Source: JBBQER01 sp052148155 (lineage in GTDB: Bacteria > Actinomycetota > Acidimicrobiia > IMCC26256 > PALSA-610). From it: 62,237 bases of DNA. Of this stretch, positions 44,434 to 52,958 are shown piece after piece; position 1 is the stretch's first letter, and every line of letters begins with the position of its first letter. The translations under genes were made by a program, and so were the position numbers. Location of the stretch: contig JBKQIY010000067.1 of NCBI GenBank assembly GCA_052148155.1, positions 1 to 62,237 on the forward strand, in the 5' to 3' direction. The notes below the pieces were generated by a model. It worked only from the letters and a program-made list of their open reading frames with translations, had not been told where the DNA came from and searched no databases.

Positions 44434-45735
44434 TCATTGGGTGGGATCGCCGTCACGAACGGTGGGCAGTCCGTCCAGCAGGGTGTGGCGGACCTTGCCG
44501 GTGAGTTTCCACTCGTGCCACGGCGAGTTCGTCGCGCGGCTAGCCAGCCGGTGGGCGTCGACGACCCAGCGCAGCGCGGGGTCGATCACGCAGAGGTTTG
44601 CGGGCCGACCGGCGCAAACCGGGCCGCCGTGACCGTATGCGTCAAGTCCCGAAACCCGGGCCGGCCGCCACGACAGCGCGCCGAGCGCGGCGGCGATCGA
44701 GACAACGCCCGGTTCGACGAGCGTGGTGAGCACGACGGCGAGCCCAGTCTCGACGCCGAGCATGCCCGCGGGCGCGTCCTCGAACGGCGCGGCCTTCGTT
44801 TCGGGCGCGTGCGGTGCATGATCCGTCGCGACCGCGTCGATCGTGCCGTCGTTCAGACCGGCACGCAACGCATCGACGTCGCGCTGCTCGCGCAGCGGTG
44901 GATTCATCTTGAACACCGGATCAAACGCCGCGCATGCGCCGTCGGTGAGCACGAGGTGCTGGGGGGTGCACTCGGCGGTCACGCGCACGCCCGCAGCTTT
45001 CGCGGCGCGCACCAGCTCGACTGTTTGTCCGCTCGAGACGTGCATCACGTGATATCGGCCACCGGTGAGCTTGGCGAGGGCGATGTCACGGGCGACGATT
45101 GACGACTCCGCCTCGGCCGGCCGGCCAGGAATGCCGAGCCGGGCCGACCAGGCTCCTTCGTGCATATGGCCACCGTGGACGAGCGCGGGATCCTCGGCAT
45201 GCTGAGCTAGCACCGAGCCGGGCAGCGCGCCCAGGTATTCGAACGCGCCCCGCATGACGCGAGCGTCGGCGACGCAGTCGCCGTCGTCGGTGAACATGCG
45301 TACGCCGAGGTCGTAGAGCTCCCCCATCGGCGCGAGCTCCGTACCGCGCCGGCCCTTGGTGATGCTGGCCGCCACATGCACCGCGCACGCGGCGCTGCGG
45401 CCCCGTTCGAGCACCGACTGCACGACGGCCGCATCGTCAAGCGCGGGTTCGGTGTTTGGCATGCACACCACCGCGGTGCAGCCGCCGAGCGCCGCCGCTC
45501 GGGCGCCGGTCTCGATCGTTTCGGCATCTTCCCGACCGGGCTCCCGGAAGTGCACATGGATGTCGACCAGGCCGGGCGCCACGACGCAACCTTCGGAGTC
45601 GAGCACCAACGCGCCGGCTGACGCCGACAGTTTCGGGCCAACTTCGGCGATGAGGCCGTCGACAATGCGTACGTCGCCGACGCGTTCGCCGGTCTCGTCG
45701 ATCACGCGGCCACCGGCCAGGACCAGTTCAGACAA
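44434..45735 (-). CDS. pyrC: dihydroorotase
   Basis: Cyclises carbamoyl aspartate to dihydroorotate. Type I (class I amidohydrolase, about 433 residues): metal ligands 'HVHFREPG' (60-67), 'HVSSGQT' and 'ATDHAPHAPE' near the later third; the bridging carboxylated Lys expected in the 'AQHAEDPAL' region precedes. The frame continues upstream, but a TTG at 45735 lies 5 bases after GGGAGGT and begins 'SELVLAGGRVID', the family start. It overlaps pyrB's stop by 8 bases. Confidence 0.92.
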   Translation of the reverse strand: MSELVLAGGRVIDETGERVGDVRIVDGLIAEVGPKLSASAGALVLDSEGCVVAPGLVDIHVHFREPGREDAETIETGARAAALGGCTAVVCMPNTEPALDDAAVVQSVLERGRSAACAVHVAASITKGRRGTELAPMGELYDLGVRMFTDDGDCVADARVMRGAFEYLGALPGSVLAQHAEDPALVHGGHMHEGAWSARLGIPGRPAEAESSIVARDIALAKLTGGRYHVMHVSSGQTVELVRAAKAAGVRVTAECTPQHLVLTDGACAAFDPVFKMNPPLREQRDVDALRAGLNDGTIDAVATDHAPHAPETKAAPFEDAPAGMLGVETGLAVVLTTLVEPGVVSIAAALGALSWRPARVSGLDAYGHGGPVCAGRPANLCVIDPALRWVVDAHRLASRATNSPWHEWKLTGKVRHTLLDGLPTVRDGDPTQ

Positions 45736-46699
45736 CAGGACCTCCCGAGCCGATGAGCGACCACAACACCGCCATACGCACGGCGACGCCATTGGCGACC
45801 TGCTCTGTCACGAGCGAACGGACCGAGTCAGCGACCTCGGCGGCGATCTCAACACCCCGATTCAGCGGTCCGGGGTGCATCACAAGCGTGTCGGGTTTGA
45901 GGCGCGCCGCACGTCGCGCGGTGAGGCCCCATCGAGCTGAGTACTCGCGCAACGTCGGGAAGCGCACGTCCGCGCCTTTGGCGTCGATCCGCTCGAGCTG
46001 TATTCGCAGCAGGTAGACGACGTCGACGTCGGGAAGGACGTCGTCGAGGTCGTAGGAAACGGTGACTGGCCATCCGTCGATCCTGGACGGCATCAGCGTG
46101 GGGGGGCCGACCAACGTGAGATCACATCCCAATGCGCGCAACGCGACGACGTTGCTGCGAGCGACGCGGGAATTCGCGATGTCTCCCACGATCGCGACTC
46201 GACACCCGTCAAGCGACGGTCCGCGGTGACGGCGGAGCGTGAACGCGTCGAGCAACGCTTGGGTCGGATGCTCATGGCGCCCGTCGCCGGCGTTCACCAC
46301 ACTGGCCGACGTCCACGACGCGACCCGATGGGGCGCCCCGGCGGCCGAGTGACGTACAACGATCGCGTGGACGCCCATCGCTTCGATCGTCTGCACGGTG
46401 TCGAGCAGGCTTTCACCCTTGTTGACCGAAGAGGTCGCGACCGAGAACGTCATCGTGTCGGCGCCAAGGCGCTTCGCCGCCGCCTCGAACGACAGGCGCG
46501 TGCGTGTCGAGTCTTCGTAGAAGAGTGAGACCACCGTCTTTCCGCGCAATGCTGGCACTTTTGGGATATCGCGCTGCGTCACCTCGACGAACGACGCAGT
46601 GAGGTCGAGCATCGACTCGATCCCGCTGCGCAGGTTCGGCGCGACGCCGCCCGAGGTGTCAAGTCCGGCGAGGTCGTCGACGGCGAGCAGATGTTTCAC
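45728..46699 (-). CDS. pyrB: aspartate carbamoyltransferase catalytic subunit
   Basis: Joins carbamoyl phosphate and aspartate. 323 residues: carbamoyl phosphate loop 'YEDSTRTRLSFE' near residue 60, 'SSVNKGESL' with the mobile-loop Lys, 'HPTQALLDAFTL' near 142, and 'MHPGPLNRGVEI' near 270. GTG at 46699 in GTGA overlap with pyrR. No pyrI regulatory subunit is seen, consistent with Gram-positive pyr operons. It competes with ArgF for carbamoyl phosphate. Confidence 0.97.
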   Translation of the reverse strand: MKHLLAVDDLAGLDTSGGVAPNLRSGIESMLDLTASFVEVTQRDIPKVPALRGKTVVSLFYEDSTRTRLSFEAAAKRLGADTMTFSVATSSVNKGESLLDTVQTIEAMGVHAIVVRHSAAGAPHRVASWTSASVVNAGDGRHEHPTQALLDAFTLRRHRGPSLDGCRVAIVGDIANSRVARSNVVALRALGCDLTLVGPPTLMPSRIDGWPVTVSYDLDDVLPDVDVVYLLRIQLERIDAKGADVRFPTLREYSARWGLTARRAARLKPDTLVMHPGPLNRGVEIAAEVADSVRSLVTEQVANGVAVRMAVLWSLIGSGGPVV

Positions 46700-47346
46700 G
46701 ATGCTCCTTCCGGCGGACCCCACAACTCGACGCCGTCGTGACCGACGTCGACTTCGCAGAGCCGGACGCGTACATCTTCGACTGCGCGTGTGGGCAGGTT
46801 CTTGCCGACGAAGTCGGCGCGTAACGGCAGTTCGCGATGGCCGCGATCGACCAGCACTGCGAGCTGCACCGCCCGCGGACGACCGAGTTCGAGCAACGCG
46901 TCGAGCGCGGCGCGAGCGGTGCGGCCGGTGAACAGAACGTCGTCGACGAGCACGACGACCATCCCGCTGACGTCGGGCACCTCGGTCGGCCCGAGCGGGA
47001 CGACCGGCCGCAGGCCGATGTCGTCGCGATAGAACGAGACGTCAAGCGCGCCGACCGGCACCGCGACACCCTCGAACGATTCGATCGCGACCGCCAGACG
47101 TCTGGAAAGCGCGACACCACGCGTGTAGAGCCCTACGAGCACGACGTTGGCGGCACCGTGGTTTCGTTCCACGATCTCGTGCGCGATGCGGGTCACGGCC
47201 CGGCGAAGGTCGTCGGCGTCGAACACCCTCGTCCGCAAGACAACCGGCGCGGCCGCCGCGGCGGACGCGACATGACCCTCGCCCATCGGGCCAGGGTCAT
47301 CGGTTCCGGTACTTTTGGTGTTGGCCGCGTCATCTCGCGCGTGCAT
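46696..47346 (-). CDS. pyrR: pyrimidine operon regulator / uracil phosphoribosyltransferase PyrR
   Basis: UMP-responsive RNA-binding regulator of the pyr operon, with weak uracil phosphoribosyltransferase activity. 216 residues with an unstructured 30-residue lead; then 'RTRVFDADDLRRAVTRIAHEI', and the PRPP loop 'VVVLVDDVLFTGRTARAALDAL' (about residues 129-150). ATG at 47346 is preferred because GGAAGG lies 6 bases upstream; an internal ATG at 47286 is less supported. First gene of the operon, behind the binding loop at 47357-47387. Confidence 0.94.
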   Translation of the reverse strand: MHARDDAANTKSTGTDDPGPMGEGHVASAAAAAPVVLRTRVFDADDLRRAVTRIAHEIVERNHGAANVVLVGLYTRGVALSRRLAVAIESFEGVAVPVGALDVSFYRDDIGLRPVVPLGPTEVPDVSGMVVVLVDDVLFTGRTARAALDALLELGRPRAVQLAVLVDRGHRELPLRADFVGKNLPTRAVEDVRVRLCEVDVGHDGVELWGPPEGAS

Positions 47347-47356
47347 GTCTCGCCTT

Positions 47357-47387
47357 CCGTGGAAACCTCACGGGATCTCCTTCACGG
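47357..47387 (-). promoter_or_regulatory. PyrR-binding loop in the pyr leader
   Basis: On the minus strand the core GATCCCGTGAGGTT (47377-47364) matches the PyrR-binding consensus ARUCCNGNGAGGYU at 13 of 14 positions. It is closed by CCGTG (47387-47383) pairing with CACGG (47361-47357), with an extra AA on the 5' side as in the known internal bulge. The 3' arm runs into the GGAAGG ribosome site of pyrR, so binding would block translation, as described for PyrR in Mycobacterium. The TGA of the transglutaminase gene (47384-47382) lies in the loop's 5' arm. A 5-codon ORF also crosses it. Confidence 0.75.
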
Positions 47388-49193
47388 TGAGAGTGACGAT
47401 AGCACCGCGTCCGCGGCCGCGCGCGCGGATGGCGACGCGCCGCTGACCGAAAAGCCGTCGGTGTCGAGCGTTTCGCCAACCGAGTAGATGCGGGAGTCGT
47501 TCAGATGCACCGCCAACGCGGCGGCATACTCGTAGGGCGTTTCGGCGGGTACGCGCGGCCTCCCGGCTCGCCGACCGATACGTTCCAGCCGCGCGAGGCG
47601 GCGGGCCGCCCAGCTCGAGTGCCGGCGGACGCGGCGGCGGCGGAACCGGGCGAACAGGTCGGGGGCCGCCACCGCGGCCAGGACCACTGTCGCGGCGAGC
47701 AAGCCGAACCCGATCGCGTGGTGACGGGCGGTCTGCAGCCACGAGCCGCTCCCCGTCGCGTCGCCCGCGAGGGGAACTGACGCGGTCGGATCGAACGGCT
47801 GCCAGCCGACATCCGGAAAGTAGATTTCCGCCCATGCGTGTGCGTCGCGTTCGCGCACCGTGAACTCTCCGGTGAGTCCATCGCGGCTGCCGGGAACGAA
47901 ACCGGTCGCCAGGCGCGACGGGATCCCGACGCTGCGCGCCATGACGACGAGGCTGGTCGCGACCTGTTCGCACCAGCCGACCCGTGACCGGAACAAGAAG
48001 TCGTCGACGACATCGACGCCTTTCGGCGAGAGCGGCGCATTGATCGAATAGCGCACGTGTGCGCCCAGCCACGACTCAAGGGCGCGAATCTTGTCGTAGG
48101 TCGTGGGCGCCGACGTGGTGATACGCCGCGCGAGCGCCCGGACTCGCTCGGTCGTGACGGGCGGCTGCGCGTACTGGCGACGCACCGCGTCGGGGATCGG
48201 AAGCGCGTTGGTGGCGCGCAGGCTGGCCGCGGTCGATAGAACGCTCCGGCTCGTCACGGTGTACGTCGCGCCGTTTCCGAAACCGTCGGCGACGCTGACC
48301 GTCCCGTCGGCGCGTTGTTCGACGAGGCGGTCGGTCTCGACCGAGACTGGGCTCGGCGCCGCGAAGATGATGTCGGAGTAGCCGTCGAGGTGGAATGTCT
48401 GACGCATTGCCTGGCCGGTCACTGCACCGACGTCGTCGGGTTCGGGCGTGATGGTTGTGGTGTCACCGTCATGAGGGAGCGCGGTCGCGGTCGGGTCGGA
48501 CTGGGTCCATGCATGTCCGTTCCACACGTCGAATGTCTCGCCCCGCCAGAACTCGCCGCGTGGGGCGTCGACGGTGAACACCACCCGATTCGAAAGGCGG
48601 GGTCGCTGCGTCATGTCCAGCTCGTCGGTGGCCTGCAGCGACGTCGGGGCGTTCTGGATGTCACCGACGGAGGGATCGAGTCCGGGCCAGACGTGACGTC
48701 CGAGATGATCGGTGAGTGTCGGACCGAGCGCGACGACCGCGACCGCGACGATCACGGCGGTGGTGATCGAGCGGCGCACGACCTCGCCGGTTCGCCGAGC
48801 CAGCGGCGCGCCCTGCGGCAGCGGCTGCACCTGCTCGGCGCCGGTCCGGTCGACCAGCAGCAGCGCGACGAGCGTGGCTGCCGCCCAACAGACCAGCAGC
48901 GGACTCGTGTCGGACCCCGCGTACGACGCGTGACGCAGCGCGCCGAGTCCGGCCAATCCGAGGAGGACGACGACAACCCGCCGCGTCGAAAGCGACGGGA
49001 GCGCGAACACACCGAGCAACGCGGCGACCGCGCCGGCGAGCGCGCCGAGTGCGAGGGGCAACCCGACTCGACCCGCCGCGCTCGCGCCGACCGCCGCCAA
49101 CGCGATCGCGACGGGCGCGGCGACGACCCGCCACGGCGACCCGCGCCGCCACAACGGCTCCGACCGACGAGTCCTGCCGCTCATGCCGCTCAC
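47382..49193 (-). CDS. membrane-bound transglutaminase-like protein with DUF4129-like tail
   Basis: 603 residues. An N-terminal membrane block (about 20-165, five or six helices) is followed by a periplasmic/extracellular transglutaminase-core domain. The triad is Cys in 'GWCEQ', His in 'DAHAWAE' and Asp in 'PFDPT' (between about residues 410 and 485). One more helix near 505-525 and a cytosolic tail with 'ETPYEYAAALAV' follow, as in TgpA-type proteins. GTG at 49193 overlaps the DUF58 gene (GTGA). It forms a conserved trio with DUF58 and MoxR genes; the substrate is not known. Confidence 0.85.
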   Translation of the reverse strand: MSGMSGRTRRSEPLWRRGSPWRVVAAPVAIALAAVGASAAGRVGLPLALGALAGAVAALLGVFALPSLSTRRVVVVLLGLAGLGALRHASYAGSDTSPLLVCWAAATLVALLLVDRTGAEQVQPLPQGAPLARRTGEVVRRSITTAVIVAVAVVALGPTLTDHLGRHVWPGLDPSVGDIQNAPTSLQATDELDMTQRPRLSNRVVFTVDAPRGEFWRGETFDVWNGHAWTQSDPTATALPHDGDTTTITPEPDDVGAVTGQAMRQTFHLDGYSDIIFAAPSPVSVETDRLVEQRADGTVSVADGFGNGATYTVTSRSVLSTAASLRATNALPIPDAVRRQYAQPPVTTERVRALARRITTSAPTTYDKIRALESWLGAHVRYSINAPLSPKGVDVVDDFLFRSRVGWCEQVATSLVVMARSVGIPSRLATGFVPGSRDGLTGEFTVRERDAHAWAEIYFPDVGWQPFDPTASVPLAGDATGSGSWLQTARHHAIGFGLLAATVVLAAVAAPDLFARFRRRRVRRHSSWAARRLARLERIGRRAGRPRVPAETPYEYAAALAVHLNDSRIYSVGETLDTDGFSVSGASPSARAAADAVLSSLSP

Positions 49194-50125
49194 GCCCGCA
49201 CCGTCACGACGGGCCAGCCGGCGGGTGGAGCGCCGACCGGTCCGGTGCCGGCGCGGGCTAGCCGGCGTCCGAGGTCGCGCGTATCGACGACGCGCACCGA
49301 TACGGGCCCGGTCACTTCGCTCGTACAGCACCACACGGCTCCGCCCGCCGCGAGCGTCGCACGCCCGATCCCGGCCGCGCGGCTCGCGATCGCCTCGATG
49401 TCTTCGGACGAGTTCAGATCGACGACGAGCGCGACGCCGACGGCGGCGGGCGGTTCGTGTTCGCGCACAACGAGCGTTCCCCGTCTCGCGCTCGTCGGCC
49501 AGTGCACAAGCCGCGCCGGGTCGCCGGGCACGTAGGGACGTACGGCGCGAACCGAGTCGCCGGTGCCGGGAACTGCCGTCGACGTCACAGAGATCGCGGC
49601 GTCGGCCATCTGCTCGTAGAGCCGATGGGGAGTCGTCTCCGACGCCGTCGTCGCCGCCGATGGACGCGGCGCGACCGCCTGCTCGGTCGGCAGCTGGACC
49701 CGAAGGACGCGCGAGCGAACAAACACCCCGAGCGGCGCCGACGTGCGAAGCTCGATCCGCAGGCTGGAGCACACGCCGCGACGGGTCGGGATACGGGGAA
49801 TCACCCCGCTGGCGGGCGAGGCGGTGACCCACCATTGGCCCTGCGGGTCGAGCACACGCAGCTCAACGCGATCGACCCGTCCGTGCAGTCGAACGTGCAC
49901 GTCGTGGCTTTGGCCGACCATGCCGTCGGCCGGCACCCAGGCGTCGATCTCGACACCCGAGAGCATCACGGTCGGCCAGATGATTCCCAGGACGAACAAC
50001 GCGAACGCGAACACTCCAACTGCGACGACACCTTGTTCGCCGGTCGCGGCTCCGGCCGCGATGCCGTACGCACCGAGCGTGAACAACACGATCGAGGTGA
50101 GCGTCAGCTCTCCGGGTCCGTTCAA
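49190..50125 (-). CDS. DUF58 domain protein
   Basis: 311 residues. Two N-terminal transmembrane helices (about 10-50) precede an extracytosolic or cytosolic variable region, then the DUF58 core 'RAVRPYVPGDPARLVHWPTSARRGTLVVRE' (about 195-225), with the family's 'YxPGDxxRxIxW' pattern, and a VWA-like 'VALVVDLNSSED'. The TTG at 50125 makes a TTGA overlap with the moxR stop; no ATG or GTG is suitably placed. A hydrophobic 'SIVLFTLGAYGIAAGA' opens the protein. Partner of MoxR ATPase; function unproved. Confidence 0.82.
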   Translation of the reverse strand: MNGPGELTLTSIVLFTLGAYGIAAGAATGEQGVVAVGVFAFALFVLGIIWPTVMLSGVEIDAWVPADGMVGQSHDVHVRLHGRVDRVELRVLDPQGQWWVTASPASGVIPRIPTRRGVCSSLRIELRTSAPLGVFVRSRVLRVQLPTEQAVAPRPSAATTASETTPHRLYEQMADAAISVTSTAVPGTGDSVRAVRPYVPGDPARLVHWPTSARRGTLVVREHEPPAAVGVALVVDLNSSEDIEAIASRAAGIGRATLAAGGAVWCCTSEVTGPVSVRVVDTRDLGRRLARAGTGPVGAPPAGWPVVTVRA

Positions 50126-51087
50126 GGGCGGGGTGTCTCGACGGCACCGACGATTTCGCCGACCACGAGCCAGCCGGCACGAACGTCGACACCCTGCGCG
50201 AGGAGGATCCGATGCGCGAGGGCGGCCGGCGCGACGTGTTTCACGTCGTCGGGCGAGACGAAGTCCCGACCCATGACGGTCGCGTGGGCCTGCGCGGCTC
50301 GGAGCAACCCGAGGCTGGCGCGGGGCGACGCGCCGAGGACGACCCCAGGATGGTTGCGGGTCGCGTCGGCGACGTCGAGGACGTAGTCGCGTACCGTGTG
50401 CGCGCAGTGCACGCCGCGTACTCCCGCGATCGTCGCGGCGAGCTCGGCCGGAACGGTGACCGGCGTGAGTGCATCGAGCGCGTCGATCCCGCCGTCGCCG
50501 TCGAGGATCTCGCGTTCGGCAACGCGGCCGGGCAGCCCGAGCGTGCAGACGAGCGCGAACCGGTCGAGCTGACTCTCCGGCAACGGGAACGTGCCGGCGC
50601 TCCCAAACGGATTCTGCGTCGCGACGACAAAAAACGGATCTGGGAGCTGGTGGGTGGCGCCGTCGACGGTGACTTGGCGTTCCTCCATCGGCTCGAGCAG
50701 CGCGGCCTGGGTTCGGGGCGAGGTGCGGTTCACTTCGTCGACGAGCAGCACGTTCGCGAAGATCGGGCCGGGCCGGAAGTCCCACACGCCGCTCGCCGGG
50801 CCGTAGATCGACGTCCCGGTGACGTCGGCTGGGAGGAGATCGGGCGTGCATTGGACGCGTCCGTACCGACCGCCGATCGAGGCAGCCATCGATTTCGCGA
50901 GCAGCGTCTTGCCGGTGCCTGGCATTCCTTCGACGAGGAGGTGTCCACCGGAAAGCAGCGCGACCAACGCGAGGCGGACCGTGTCGGGAGCGCCGCGCAC
51001 GACACTGCCGATCGCGTCGAAGAGCTCCGCTGCCACGGCGCGGGGGTCGCGCACGACGGCCGAATCCGGCGGACTGGGGAGCTGCAT
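50122..51087 (-). CDS. MoxR family AAA+ ATPase
   Basis: 321-residue chaperone-like ATPase. Walker A 'GMPGTGKT' (54-61), Walker B 'VLLVDEVNRTSP', sensor 1 'VATQNPF', and arginine finger region 'LPESQLDRFAL'. The C-terminal lid has 'SPRASLGLLRAAQAHA'. MoxR proteins act on VWA- or DUF58-type partners, which is encoded directly downstream, with a transglutaminase after it; the trio is widespread. ATG start with GGAG upstream. Confidence 0.93.
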   Translation of the reverse strand: MQLPSPPDSAVVRDPRAVAAELFDAIGSVVRGAPDTVRLALVALLSGGHLLVEGMPGTGKTLLAKSMAASIGGRYGRVQCTPDLLPADVTGTSIYGPASGVWDFRPGPIFANVLLVDEVNRTSPRTQAALLEPMEERQVTVDGATHQLPDPFFVVATQNPFGSAGTFPLPESQLDRFALVCTLGLPGRVAEREILDGDGGIDALDALTPVTVPAELAATIAGVRGVHCAHTVRDYVLDVADATRNHPGVVLGASPRASLGLLRAAQAHATVMGRDFVSPDDVKHVAPAALAHRILLAQGVDVRAGWLVVGEIVGAVETPRP

Positions 51088-51145
51088 GCCGGCTCCAGGC
51101 TAGAGGACCCGCCGAGGCCCCCGTACCAGCGCCGGCTGGCAGCGG

Positions 51146-51658
51146 TCAACCCGTAGAAGCGGCCAGCAACGCCCCGAGCAGTTCGGTCATCCAGGCGTAC
51201 AGCGCGTGCAGCTCGTAGCTCGGATCGTCGGCGTTGAGTGCGTCGAAGTCCCACTCGGCGGTGACGTTCAGGGCGGTCCCGACGGCGAGCCGGGCGTCGT
51301 TCAAGACGCCGATCCAGTGTGCAACCAGCGCTTCGCCAAGCACGAGTTCGCGCACGTCGCGCACCCCGCGCACTGGGACCGCCGAGTCGAGACTCCACAC
51401 GACGTCGGTCATGGCGGTCAGTCGCGACTCGACAAGGTCGTCGTGTACCAGCTCCTGCCAGTGGCGCTCCGCGTCCTCTTCGGTGGGATCGAGGTACGCG
51501 CGAGGGAACAACCGCTGGGTGACGACATCGACGCTCGAACGGTCGCTGAGCATCCGGCCGAGGTCGGCGAACACCGTCTGCAGCACCTCGACCTCGCGTA
51601 CGTGCAGTGTCAGCACGACGGAGCTTCCACGACGGTCGACCGTCGGCCGCTCGGCCAC
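51146..51658 (-). CDS. DUF2017 family protein
   Basis: 170 residues. A mostly helical protein with 'VAERPTVDRRGSSVVLTLHVREVEVLQTVF' at its start and a 'LYAWMTELLGALLAA' C-terminus, matching the DUF2017 family found directly downstream of clpS in actinobacteria. GTG at 51658 is one base after the clpS stop. Function unknown; the conserved neighbourhood hints at the Clp or ClpS adaptor pathway, but this is inference. Confidence 0.78.
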   Translation of the reverse strand: MAERPTVDRRGSSVVLTLHVREVEVLQTVFADLGRMLSDRSSVDVVTQRLFPRAYLDPTEEDAERHWQELVHDDLVESRLTAMTDVVWSLDSAVPVRGVRDVRELVLGEALVAHWIGVLNDARLAVGTALNVTAEWDFDALNADDPSYELHALYAWMTELLGALLAASTG

Positions 51659-51659
51659 T

Positions 51660-51983
51660 TCAGCGATCGTGCTGCATCGTGGCCCAGAGCCCGTGCGCGT
51701 GCAGCCGCGCGACATCGTTCTCACACCGCTCCCGAGTGCCGCTCGCCACGACAGCCTTGCCTTCGTTGTGCACCTGCAGCATCAGACGACGGGCCTTCGC
51801 GCGCGTGTAGCCGAAGAGCTTCTGGAAGACGTACGTGACGTAGTCCATCAAGTTGATCGGGTCGTCCCAGACGATCACGACCCACGGTACGTCGAGACGG
51901 GTGTCGGTTTCGCCGAGGAGTTCCTCGACGGTGTCGGGAACGACGATCTCCTCGGTTCCGATCTCCGTGCGGGACGCGCTCAC
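51660..51983 (-). CDS. clpS: ATP-dependent Clp protease adaptor ClpS
   Basis: Delivers N-degron substrates to ClpA/ClpC. 107 residues: 'DVPWVVIVWDDPINLMDYVTYVFQKLFGY' (about 32-60) contains the N-end residue binding pocket 'DDPIN', and 'MLQVHNEGKAVV' the second conserved helix. GTG at 51983 forms a GTGA overlap with nusB; the longer open frame is artefactual. No Clp protease genes lie within the window. Confidence 0.92.
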   Translation of the reverse strand: MSASRTEIGTEEIVVPDTVEELLGETDTRLDVPWVVIVWDDPINLMDYVTYVFQKLFGYTRAKARRLMLQVHNEGKAVVASGTRERCENDVARLHAHGLWATMQHDR

Positions 51984-52375
51984 GGCTCGGGACGCAGTTC
52001 TGCCGCGATCCGGGAGAGCAACCCGTTCACGAAACGGCCGGAGTCTTTCGTGGAGTACTGCTTGGCGAGCTCGACCGCTTCGGTGATCGCGACGGCGGTC
52101 GGCACGTCGGACCGCCACGCGAGCTCGTAGGTGCCGATGCGCAACAGCGCCCGATCGACGACCGGCATCCGGTCGAGCGACCAGTGCTCGGAGAACTTGG
52201 CGATGATCGTGTCGATTTCCTGGCGGTGTTCGTCGACGCCGAGCACGAGGCATTGCGCGTACTCGTCGGGTGGAACGGGCAGGCCGTCGAGCAGAGCCGG
52301 GCCAGTCACGTTCCGCTGTTCGCATTCGTAGGCGAGCCCGAGCGCGCGCTCGCGCGCCGAGCGCCGTGTCGGCAT
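51980..52375 (-). CDS. nusB: transcription antitermination factor NusB
   Basis: 131 residues. Helical NusB fold with 'RRSARERALGLAYECEQRN' at the start and the characteristic 'LDRMPVVDRALLRIGTYEL' and 'TAVAITEAVELAKQYSTKDSGRFVNGLL' segments (residues 67-115). It binds boxA in the rRNA leader together with NusE, so it relates to the leader element near 543-562. It follows efp by 22 bases. Confidence 0.96.
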   Translation of the reverse strand: MPTRRSARERALGLAYECEQRNVTGPALLDGLPVPPDEYAQCLVLGVDEHRQEIDTIIAKFSEHWSLDRMPVVDRALLRIGTYELAWRSDVPTAVAITEAVELAKQYSTKDSGRFVNGLLSRIAAELRPEP

Positions 52376-52397
52376 CAGCCGATCCTCGCGACTCGCC

Positions 52398-52958
52398 TCA
52401 AGCTCGCGACAGGTAGTCGCTGGAGCGTGTGTCGACCTTCACCCGGTCGCCGACGTTCACGAACAGCGGGACCTGCACGACAAGCCCGGTTTCGAGTGTC
52501 GCGGCCTTGCGGGCACCCGACACGCGGTCGCCCTGCATGCCAGGTTCGGTGTCCGTCACAGTGAGTTCAACCGCGGCGGGAAGCTCGACGCCGACGATCT
52601 CGTTCTTGTACATCGGCAAGACAGCTGTGTCACCTTCCTTGAGGAAGTTCACCGCGTCGCCGATACTGTCGGACGGGACGTGCAGCTGATCGTAACTCTC
52701 GTTGTCCATGAAGACGTAGTCGCCGCCCTCGCGGTACAGAAACTGCATTTCGCGCTTGTCGATCATCGCGAGCACGACTTTTTCGTCGGCTCGGAAGGTC
52801 CGGTCGATGACCGCGCCAGTGCGGACATTCTTCAGCTTGGTGCGCACGAACGCCCCACCTTTGCCGGGCTTGACGTGCTGGAACTCGACGACGTTCACCA
52901 ACCCTTCGGGCAGATCGAGCGCCATGCCGTTCTTCAGATCGTTGGTCGAGATGCTCAC
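52398..52958 (-). CDS. efp: elongation factor P
   Basis: Relieves ribosome stalling at polyproline stretches. 186 residues in three beta-barrel domains; the modification loop reads 'KPGKGGAF' with the tip Lys at residue 33, and domains 2 and 3 begin near 65 and 130. GTG at 52958 makes a GTGA overlap with the peptidase gene. The Lys and the PGKGGAF loop form match other actinobacteria, in which the residue is often unmodified; no epmA is seen here. Confidence 0.96.
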   Translation of the reverse strand: MSISTNDLKNGMALDLPEGLVNVVEFQHVKPGKGGAFVRTKLKNVRTGAVIDRTFRADEKVVLAMIDKREMQFLYREGGDYVFMDNESYDQLHVPSDSIGDAVNFLKEGDTAVLPMYKNEIVGVELPAAVELTVTDTEPGMQGDRVSGARKAATLETGLVVQVPLFVNVGDRVKVDTRSSDYLSRA

